The notes under the pieces are model-generated. The model was not told where the DNA came from. It worked only from the letters and a program-made list of their open reading frames with translations, and searched no databases. A stretch of DNA of 64,000 bases from CAYOWK01 sp964407665 (GTDB lineage Bacteria > Pseudomonadota > Alphaproteobacteria > Caulobacterales > Hyphomonadaceae): assembly GCA_964407665.1 (NCBI GenBank), contig CAYOWK010000006.1, positions 62,001 through 126,000 on the forward strand, read 5' to 3'. How positions within the stretch are numbered: position 1 is the stretch's first letter; every line of letters begins with the position of its first letter. Shown here piece by piece: positions 58,060-64,000 of the stretch. Position numbers and translations under genes: made by a program.

Positions 58060-59145
58060 TCAGATTGGGTCGCGAGCGTTAACGGATGGCGCCCGATTCG
58101 AGGCGTCCTGCCCGTTATCCGCCCGGCGAAAATGCCGCACGCGCGGCACGCGTCCGAGGAAGTCGAACGGGTTCCAGGAGAAGGCCACGGCAAGGTCGGC
58201 GGGGCTTGCTGTCCGCGTCTGGCGGATCGCCGCGCGTTCCCGCATCACACGCGGCAGGGCGGAGACGCCGGCCCAAAGTCCGTCAAGCGTCGGCCCGAAA
58301 CGCCCGATTGCCGCCCCCCGCGCCAGAAGGGCGAGCGAGCCCAGCATCCAGACCGGCAGGGTGAGCAGGAGGAAGCGGAGCGGCATGTTGCGGAAGTAGG
58401 TCCAGACACCATTCCGGACGCCGTGGTAAATCGAAAACCGGCTGGTCCGGCCGGTGATGGCCGAGCCCGCATGGCGGACCCTGGCCCTCGGTGCGAACTG
58501 GCAGCTCTCCCCGGCGAGACGCATCCGGAAGCCCAGATCGACGTCTTCGTGATAGCAGAAATAGGTCTCGGCAAAGCCGCCCAGCCGGATGAACAGCTCC
58601 CGGGGATAGACCGCGGCTGCTCCGCATGGCGCGAAGCAGGTTCCGGCCCCCGGCGCGTTCGCCAGCCAGTGGCCATAGCCGCCCCGCCAGGCAAAGCCGT
58701 AAGCGAGATAGCAGTCGCCTGCCCCGTCCAGCCGCAGGGGGGCGTCCGTCATCACCTGCAGGCACGCGATCATGCGATGGTCCGGATGATCCCGCTCCGC
58801 CGCGAGCACCTGTTCCAGCCAGTCCGGATCGGCGATGGCATCCGGGTTCAGCAAGGCCAGCAGTCGGCCCCGGGCGATCCGGGCGCCCACATTGTTGCCG
58901 GCTGCGAAGCCGAGATTCCGGGCCTGCCGGAGCACGGTCAGCCGCCCCGGCTGTTCCGTCACGCCCTCCAGCGACCCATCGGTCGAGTCGTTGTCGACGA
59001 GGATGATCTCGAAGTTGCGGAAGGTCTGTGCGGCGAGCGAGGCCAGACAGGCCGCAAGATGGCGGCCTGCGTTGTAGCTGACGACGATCACCGACACTTC
59101 AGGGACCGGGAGGTCGGGGACGTCCGGGGCCGCCTGAATCTCCAC
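58060..59145 (-). CDS. GT2-family glycosyltransferase (rhamnosyltransferase-like)
   Basis: A 361-residue glycosyltransferase. The GT-A domain (about 18-240) has VSVIVVSYNAGRHL, DNDSTDGSLEG, NLGFAAGNNVGARIARG and NPDAIADPDWL (the DxD-like site), then FCYHEDVDLGFRM. A C-terminal membrane-associated stretch (about 280-300, FLLLTLPVWMLGSLALLARG) resembles WbbL-type rhamnosyltransferases. It ends in a basic tail. It lies 6 bp after the transaldolase-like gene, probably co-transcribed with it. The rmlD gene nearby supports rhamnose as donor sugar, but this is inference. Confidence 0.87.
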   Translation of the reverse strand: MEIQAAPDVPDLPVPEVSVIVVSYNAGRHLAACLASLAAQTFRNFEIILVDNDSTDGSLEGVTEQPGRLTVLRQARNLGFAAGNNVGARIARGRLLALLNPDAIADPDWLEQVLAAERDHPDHRMIACLQVMTDAPLRLDGAGDCYLAYGFAWRGGYGHWLANAPGAGTCFAPCGAAAVYPRELFIRLGGFAETYFCYHEDVDLGFRMRLAGESCQFAPRARVRHAGSAITGRTSRFSIYHGVRNGVWTYFRNMPLRFLLLTLPVWMLGSLALLARGAAIGRFGPTLDGLWAGVSALPRVMRERAAIRQTRTASPADLAVAFSWNPFDFLGRVPRVRHFRRADNGQDASNRAPSVNARDPI

Positions 59146-59151
59146 GGCCGC

Positions 59152-59805
59152 CTACAGGATGGACTGGCCGGTCGACTTCCAGTCCTTCGTGAACGCCTCG
59201 ACGCCGGCGTCCGTCAGCACATGCTTGTACAGGGCCGAGAAGATCTTGGCGGGGATGGTCGCGCAGTCGGCGCCGGCAATGGCGGCGTCCTTCACGTGAT
59301 TGATGGTGCGGATCGAGGCGGCCAGGATCTGCGTGTCGAACCCGTAATTGTCGTAGATCGCGCGGATTTCCCGGATCAGCAGCATGCCGTCGAGCCCGGC
59401 GTCGTCCAGCCTTCCAATGAACGGCGAGATGTAGGCTGCACCCGCCTTCGCGGCGAGGAGGGCCTGCACCGCCGAGAAGCAGAGCGTGACGTTGACCGGG
59501 ATCCCCTCGCCGGACAGCACCGCGCAGGCCTTGAGACCGTTTTCGGTGAGCGGCAGCTTCACCACGACATTGGAGGCCAGGCCGGCAAGGTAGCGGCCCT
59601 CTGCAATCATGCCGTCCACATCGAGGGCGACCGCCTCGGCGCTGACCGGTCCCGGCACGATGGAGCAGATTTCAGCGATGGCTTCGGCCATCTTGCGTCC
59701 GCTTTTTGCGATCAGGGACGGGTTCGTGGTGACCCCGTCGATCAGCCCCGACGCGGCCGCCGCGGCCAGTTCGGATGTCTCGGCGGTGTCGAGAAAGATC
59801 AGCAT
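59152..59805 (-). CDS. Transaldolase-like / fructose-6-phosphate aldolase
   Basis: A 217-residue TIM-barrel of the small TalC/FSA-type. The Schiff-base lysine is in VVVKLPLTENGLKA (about residue 84), and MLIFLDTAETSEL, GVTTNPSLIAKSGR, NVTLCFSAVQALLAAKAGA and SPFIGRLDD are typical. These enzymes act either as transaldolase or as fructose-6-phosphate aldolase, which sequence alone does not settle. The ATG at 59805 is chosen over a TTG two codons earlier. It is divergent from the HAD-UbiA gene. Confidence 0.9.
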   Translation of the reverse strand: MLIFLDTAETSELAAAAASGLIDGVTTNPSLIAKSGRKMAEAIAEICSIVPGPVSAEAVALDVDGMIAEGRYLAGLASNVVVKLPLTENGLKACAVLSGEGIPVNVTLCFSAVQALLAAKAGAAYISPFIGRLDDAGLDGMLLIREIRAIYDNYGFDTQILAASIRTINHVKDAAIAGADCATIPAKIFSALYKHVLTDAGVEAFTKDWKSTGQSIL

Positions 59806-60002
59806 GGGCAACAGACTCCAGATCGGACTTGGGGCGCCGGATGGTAAACAGCCCGCCCGTTCGGCTTAATAGCGCCGCGAAAAGCCGAACGATAGCAGGC
59901 GCGCGCCCGATATGGCGCTGCATTGCAACAGAATGTTGAGCACTCTGGCCCATAACTTGCGAGTTGCGGCGCGTCTGCAACGACAGTTAACCGGGTCCCG
60001 AT

Positions 60003-61583
60003 ATGGCGCAGCCAGCAACTACGGCCTCTACCATGACCGAAAATGCCTCGATGGATCGCGCCATGCCGGCTCCCGCAAAGCCGGATCTGCCGCTGATCGT
60101 GGATCTCGACGGCACGCTGCTGCGCACCGACACACTGTTCGAGTGCATTGCAGAAAACATGCGCACCCGGCCCATCTGGACCCTGATCCAGATGATGCTG
60201 CTTCCCTTCGCCATCGCCAAGATCAAGGCGCGCCTGCAGCGCGGCGCCGATATCGACGTCACCACCCTGCCCGTCAACGAGGACGTGGCGGGCTATTGCC
60301 GCGAGGCGAAAGCCGCCGGCCGCACGGTCTGGCTGGTCTCCGCCGCCGACCAGGACACCGTTTCCCGGATCGCCGACCAGTTCGGCTTCTTCGACAGGGC
60401 CATCGGCTCGGACGGCGTCGTCAACAACAAGGGCGGCAACAAGGCCCGGCTGCTGCAGCAGGCCTTCCCCGAAGGATTCGAATACATCGGCGACAGCCCG
60501 GCGGACATGAAGGTCTGGAAGGCCGGCAAGGCCGCCTCGCATGTCGGCGGCGGTTCGGCCCGCAAGGCGGCCATCGAGGCCACGGGCGTTGAAGTCGTCA
60601 AATCCTTCCCCCGCAAGGAATTCAGCCTGAAGGCATGGCGCAAGGCCATGCGCATGCACCAGTGGGCCAAGAACTCGCTGATCTTCGTCGCGCCCGTCCT
60701 GGCGCTGGAGATCATGAACCCCGACGCCCTGATCCGCTGCCTGATCGCCTTCCCGCTGATCGGCCTCGTCGCTTCGGGCACCTATTTTATCAACGACCTG
60801 CTCGATCTCAAGGCCGACCGCAGCCACCATTCCAAGTACAAGCGGCCGTTTGCGTCGGGCTCCATCAAGCTCTGGCAGGGCTTTGTGGCGGCCCCGCTGA
60901 TGATCGTGACGGGCGTCATCGGGGGCGCGCTGCTGTCGCCGCCCTTCGCCATCACGATGCTGCTCTATCTGGTCATCACCCTCAGCTATTCGCTGGCCCT
61001 CAAGCGCATGCCGCTGCTGGACACGATGGTGCTGGGCTTCCTCTACACCCTGCGGCTCATCATGGGCGGCGTGCTGGTCTCGGTGCCTGTCACGCAGTGG
61101 CTGGTGGTGTTCTCGATGTTCCTCTTTGTCTCGCTGTCGCTGGCCAAGCGCCACGTCGAGGTCGCCCGCAAGGCCGCCGCCGGCGAGCGCAAGATCGCCA
61201 ACCGCGGCTACAAGGCCGAGGACGCCCCGCTGACGCTGGGCCTTGGCCTCGCCACCGCCACGGCGTCTCCGATCATTCTCGTCCTCTATCTGATGGATAG
61301 CGCCTGGCCGTCGGGCATGTACATGTCGCCGTCCGCCCTGTGGGCCGCCCCGATCGTGCTCTCGCTCTGGCTGATGCGCGTCTGGATGCTCGCCAACCGC
61401 GTCGAGCTGGACGATGATCCGGTCACCTTCGCGGTGAAGGACAAGTACTCCATCGCGCTCGGCGGCGTGCTGGGTCTTGCCTTCCTGATCGCCGTGGTCG
61501 GCTCGCCCGTCAGCCTGAGCTGGCTGGGCCTCCAGACACCGGCTCAGGTCCTGCCGCAGGCCCTGCCGCCGGTCGTCCAGTGA
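60003..61583 (+). CDS. HAD-UbiA fusion: phosphatase plus prenyltransferase
   Basis: A 526-residue two-domain protein. The N-terminal domain (about 28-200) is a HAD phosphatase with the nucleophile Asp in LIVDLDGTLLRTD and motif III/IV in YIGDSPADMKVW. The C-terminal domain (about 220-505) is a UbiA prenyltransferase with NDLLDLKADRSHHSKYKRPFASG (a DxxxD-type metal site) and many helices, like decaprenyl-phosphate phosphoribosyltransferases. The HAD part could act on the phosphorylated product. It probably makes a polyprenyl-linked sugar for surface glycans. GtrA overlaps its 3' end. Confidence 0.88.
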   Translation: MAQPATTASTMTENASMDRAMPAPAKPDLPLIVDLDGTLLRTDTLFECIAENMRTRPIWTLIQMMLLPFAIAKIKARLQRGADIDVTTLPVNEDVAGYCREAKAAGRTVWLVSAADQDTVSRIADQFGFFDRAIGSDGVVNNKGGNKARLLQQAFPEGFEYIGDSPADMKVWKAGKAASHVGGGSARKAAIEATGVEVVKSFPRKEFSLKAWRKAMRMHQWAKNSLIFVAPVLALEIMNPDALIRCLIAFPLIGLVASGTYFINDLLDLKADRSHHSKYKRPFASGSIKLWQGFVAAPLMIVTGVIGGALLSPPFAITMLLYLVITLSYSLALKRMPLLDTMVLGFLYTLRLIMGGVLVSVPVTQWLVVFSMFLFVSLSLAKRHVEVARKAAAGERKIANRGYKAEDAPLTLGLGLATATASPIILVLYLMDSAWPSGMYMSPSALWAAPIVLSLWLMRVWMLANRVELDDDPVTFAVKDKYSIALGGVLGLAFLIAVVGSPVSLSWLGLQTPAQVLPQALPPVVQ

Positions 61584-62035
61584 GCGCGCCGCTGGCTGAA
61601 AACGGGAACGGGACCGGGCAAGCCACACCGCCCGGAGCCCGCATGGCCAGCCTGATGGAGTTCGTGCGCTTCGTCGCCACGGGCTCCATCGCCGCGATCA
61701 GCAACCTCGTTGCCCGCTATCTGCTCGACTTTTTTCTGGTGTTCGAGGCCGCTGTCGTCCTCGCCTACCTTGTCGGCATGGTCGTCGCCTTCATCCTGTT
61801 CCAGAAGGTCATCTTCGGCGACCCGCAGACGCCGCTTCGCCGCCGGGTGTTCCGCTTCTGCGTCGTCAACGCGCTGGGCGCCTTCCTGGCGCTGGCCGTC
61901 TCCTCGCTGATGGTGCGGATCATCCTGCCGGCGATGAACTGGACCTTCCATCCGGCCGAGCTGGCGCACTTCATCGGCGTCGCGATCCCGGCCTTCACCA
62001 GCTACTTTCTGCACAAGAACTATACGTTTAAATAG
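61580..62035 (+). CDS. GtrA-family membrane protein
   Basis: A 151-residue protein with four membrane helices (about 25-45, 55-75, 90-112 and 125-145): FVRFVATGSIAAISNLVARYLL, VVLAYLVGMVVAFILFQKVIF and ending FTSYFLHKNYTFK, the family pattern. GtrA proteins are thought to flip polyprenyl-linked sugars. The GTG start at 61580 overlaps the HAD-UbiA stop codon (GTGA), supporting a functional pair: synthesis then translocation of a lipid-linked sugar. Confidence 0.9.
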   Translation: MSAPLAENGNGTGQATPPGARMASLMEFVRFVATGSIAAISNLVARYLLDFFLVFEAAVVLAYLVGMVVAFILFQKVIFGDPQTPLRRRVFRFCVVNALGAFLALAVSSLMVRIILPAMNWTFHPAELAHFIGVAIPAFTSYFLHKNYTFK

Positions 62036-62191
62036 GCTGAAAAGCGGATACCTAAGGCGAAAGGAGGTTCAGCCGGTGTACCTGACGGCTCGGATCCCCA
62101 TGGCTCAAAGCCTGGCAACCGTGTGGTAGGGTTTTTGCGCAAGGTGATTTCAGAAAGCGATTTTCGCTCCATGGGCGATGGGAGACGACAC

Positions 62192-63073
62192 ATGAAACGG
62201 GTTCGCAAGGCTGTCCTTCCGGTAGCCGGTTTTGGCACACGCGTGCTGCCCGCCACCAAGGCCGTGCCGAAGGAGATGCTGACCGTCTTCGACCGTCCCG
62301 CCATCCAGTACGTGGTGGACGAGGCCCGCGAGGCCGGCATCGAACACTTCGTCTTCGTCACGGGCCGCAACAAGGCGGTCATCGAAGACTATTTCGACAA
62401 GGCGTTCGAGCTGGAAGCCACGCTGGAAGCCAAGAAGAAGGACGCCATCCTCGCCGAGGTGCGCGCCGCCGCCCTTCCCCCCGGCGCCGCCAGCTTCACC
62501 CGCCAGCAAGCAGCGCTGGGCCTTGGTCACGCCGTCCTCTGCGCCCGCGACATCATCGGCGATGAACCCTTCGCCGTCCTGCTGCCCGACGTTCTGGTGA
62601 AGGGCAAAAAATCCTGCCTCGCCCAGATGGTCGAGGCCTACAACGAGACCGGCGGCAACATTGTTGCGGTCGATGAAGTTCCGGCCGAGCGCGTCTCGTC
62701 ATACGGCGTCATCGCTCCGGCTGACGGCGCCGGCGACGGTCCGGTCATCCGCATGAAGGGCATGGTCGAGAAGCCCCCGGTCGGCGAGGCGCCCTCGCGC
62801 CTCAAGATCACCGGCCGCTACATCCTGCAGCCCGAAGTGTTCGACCTGCTCGCCACCCAGACCCCCGGCGCCGGCGGCGAGATCCAGCTGACCGACGCGA
62901 TGGAGCGCCTGATGCAGACCCAGGACTTCTACGCCTTCCGCTATGAAGGCCAGGACTATGACTGCGGCGACAAGCTGCTCTATCTCGAGGCCGTCGCCGC
63001 CATGGCGCTGAACCATCCGGAGCTGGGCGCCAAGGCCCGCGCCGTGCTGGAAGCGGTGCTGCGGAAGGGCTGA
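62192..63073 (+). CDS. galU: UTP-glucose-1-phosphate uridylyltransferase
   Basis: A 293-residue enzyme making UDP-glucose. It has KAVLPVAGFGTRVLPATKAVPKEML (about 6-30), PAIQYVVDEAREAGI, LGHAVLCARDIIGDEPFAVLLPDVLV, and MVEKPPVGEAPSRL with GRYIL. The ATG at 62192 has GGGAGA upstream. It supplies UDP-glucose for the OPG and other glycan genes in this region. A long palindromic repeat follows it. Confidence 0.95.
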   Translation: MKRVRKAVLPVAGFGTRVLPATKAVPKEMLTVFDRPAIQYVVDEAREAGIEHFVFVTGRNKAVIEDYFDKAFELEATLEAKKKDAILAEVRAAALPPGAASFTRQQAALGLGHAVLCARDIIGDEPFAVLLPDVLVKGKKSCLAQMVEAYNETGGNIVAVDEVPAERVSSYGVIAPADGAGDGPVIRMKGMVEKPPVGEAPSRLKITGRYILQPEVFDLLATQTPGAGGEIQLTDAMERLMQTQDFYAFRYEGQDYDCGDKLLYLEAVAAMALNHPELGAKARAVLEAVLRKG

Positions 63074-63084
63074 CCGGTTCGCCG

Positions 63085-63189
63085 GTTTCGTCGTCCCGCA
63101 CGCAGCGAAGCGGAGATGCGGGATCCGGCAATGGGTCCGGCGCCCTCGTCCGGATCCCGGATCGGCCCTGTGGGCCGTCCGGGATGACG
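63085..63189. repeat. Palindromic intergenic element after galU
   Basis: Between the galU end and the rmlD end lie CGTCCCGCACGCAGCGAAGCGGAGATGCGGGAT-type and CCGGATCCCGGATCGG...GGGATGACGC-type palindromes. They belong to the same family as the element in mnmC (ATCCCGG/CCGGGAT). They may end both convergent transcripts. Confidence 0.6.
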
Positions 63190-63195
63190 CAGCCC

Positions 63196-64000
63196 CTATA
63201 CAGCCCCGATAAACGAGCCCGTCGCCGCCTTCCGGCGCAGCATCTTCGCGACCACCGGCTCGAGGCTTTCCCGCCATGTAGCCAACTGCACGCCGAACAC
63301 GTCGCGCAGGCGCGAGCAGTCCAGCCGCGTATCCAGAGGCCTCACCGCCTTCGATGGAAACTCGTTGGAAGACACCCTCCTGACACGCGCCGATGGTCCG
63401 CCCAGCCGCTGGCTGACCTCGAACAGGTCGTCGGCGAAATCCGCGCGCACAACGGAATCCGGCGAGACCATGTGAAGGGGCCCTGCCAGCTCGGCATCAG
63501 CCCGCCGCGACCGCATCGTCCTCGCCACGCTGAGCAGGCCGGAGGCGATCTCGACCGCGCTGGTGGGCGTTCCGGTCTGGTCGTCGACCACCGACACCTC
63601 CTCGCGCTGCGAGGCAAGGCGCAGCATCGTCTCGACGAAGGAGCGGCTCCACGGGCTGAACACCCACGCCACGCGGGCCACGACGGCGGACGGATCGGCG
63701 GCCATTACGCGGGCCTCGCCTTCGAGCTTGCCTGCGCCATACGCGTTTAGCGCGCGGGCTGGATCGCTCTCCAAATAGGGCGCGCCCTTCTCGCCGTCGA
63801 ACACATAGTCGGTCGACAGATGGATCAGGGAGGCGCCCAGCCGCTGCGTCTCCTCCGCCAGTGCCTCGGGCGCATCGGCGTTGATCATTCGAGCCGCTTC
63901 GGGGGTGTCCTCAGCCGCCTCCACATCCGTCCAGGCGCCCGCATTGATCACCACGTCCGGCGTGATGTCGCGCACGGCCCGCCGGATCGAGGCGATATCG
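63196..64000 (-). CDS. rmlD: dTDP-4-dehydrorhamnose reductase (5' end outside window)
   Basis: The last 267 residues of an NADPH-dependent reductase making dTDP-L-rhamnose. The sequence DVVINAGAWTDVEAAED, LSTDYVFDGEKGAPYLESDPARALNAYGAGKLEGE (with the YxxxK pair), and SNEFPSKAVRPLDTRLDCSRL are typical RmlD. The frame stays open to the window edge, so the N-terminus with the NAD-binding motif is missing. It is convergent with galU. Rhamnose is used by the GT2 enzyme by inference. Confidence 0.93.
   Translation of the reverse strand, partial: DIASIRRAVRDITPDVVINAGAWTDVEAAEDTPEAARMINADAPEALAEETQRLGASLIHLSTDYVFDGEKGAPYLESDPARALNAYGAGKLEGEARVMAADPSAVVARVAWVFSPWSRSFVETMLRLASQREEVSVVDDQTGTPTSAVEIASGLLSVARTMRSRRADAELAGPLHMVSPDSVVRADFADDLFEVSQRLGGPSARVRRVSSNEFPSKAVRPLDTRLDCSRLRDVFGVQLATWRESLEPVVAKMLRRKAATGSFIGAV

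Noticed and set aside
59799..61628. 609-codon minus-strand frame across the HAD-UbiA gene
   Set aside because: It is antisense to a protein with both HAD and UbiA motifs, and its product is His/Gln/Arg-rich low complexity.
1..64000. CRISPR arrays, tRNA or rRNA genes, transposases, prophage genes
   Set aside because: Nothing with regular spacer-repeat layout, no tRNA T-loop with matching arms, and no transposase, integrase or phage structural protein was recognised. The phage-shock genes are a stress system, not prophage.

Overview
The window is about 64 kb of high-GC DNA from an alphaproteobacterium, most likely in the Caulobacterales/Hyphomonadaceae area. This rests on the GapR (DUF2312) protein, a 41-residue alphaproteobacterial bL36, a 6S RNA gene directly upstream of 5-formyltetrahydrofolate cyclo-ligase, three TonB-dependent receptors, and many short intergenic palindromes. 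No rRNA, tRNA, CRISPR array, insertion sequence or prophage was recognised. A 100-N assembly gap lies at 27692-27791 between two exact 55-bp copies, so it looks like an unclosed contig overlap.

Layout. 1-7.2 kb: a truncated DegP/HtrA protease, thymidine kinase, a TetR regulator, a DsrE lipoprotein, an NTF2-like protein, a caspase-fold protein, then serA with a GNAT and a MazG-like gene. 7.3-8.5 kb: serC with a structured leader. 8.7-11.3 kb: a DUF2946 protein and an OprC/NosA-like (probably copper) TonB receptor. 11.3-18.7 kb: EamA permease, CsbD, PhzF, ThiD, two paralogous membrane acyltransferases, an ABC ATPase and a CHCC zinc-finger protein. 18.9-22.9 kb: a second TonB receptor and bifunctional MnmC.

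22.9-27.7 kb is the most unusual locus. It is an enlarged phage-shock operon read leftwards from a near-perfect sigma-54 promoter, with pspF divergent. Beyond pspA, pspB and pspC it holds a 47-aa membrane protein, an 82-aa CxxxC membrane protein and five small proteins. The five share one C-terminal coiled-coil signature (R-hydrophobic-x-V-L-E-x-x-x-T-D-x-D-x-R-L-x-x-E-I-x-x-L), and a divergent form of it ends PspC.

27.8-41.4 kb: a proline-rich membrane protein, an alpha/beta hydrolase divergent from an OhrR-like MarR regulator with shared operator-like repeats, a WecG-type glycosyltransferase, a MORN-repeat protein, a coiled-coil membrane protein, ybgC-tolQ-tolR-tolA-tolB with a CbrC-like gene where pal is expected, gapR, a TPR lipoprotein, rpmJ and an MltB-type lytic transglycosylase. 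41.4-48 kb: MFS transporter, S9 peptidase, small lipoprotein, 5-FCL with 6S RNA, kdsA, then about 0.9 kb of gene-free, highly structured DNA. 48.2-51.8 kb: a Fur-box siderophore receptor/PepSY operon. 51.8-64 kb: an envelope-glycan region with GDP-mannose pyrophosphorylase, AGE epimerase, opgH-opgG, GT2 glycosyltransferase, transaldolase-like enzyme, a HAD-UbiA fusion, GtrA, galU and a truncated rmlD. Much of the window therefore serves the cell envelope: its stress response, outer-membrane integrity, metal import and surface glycans.
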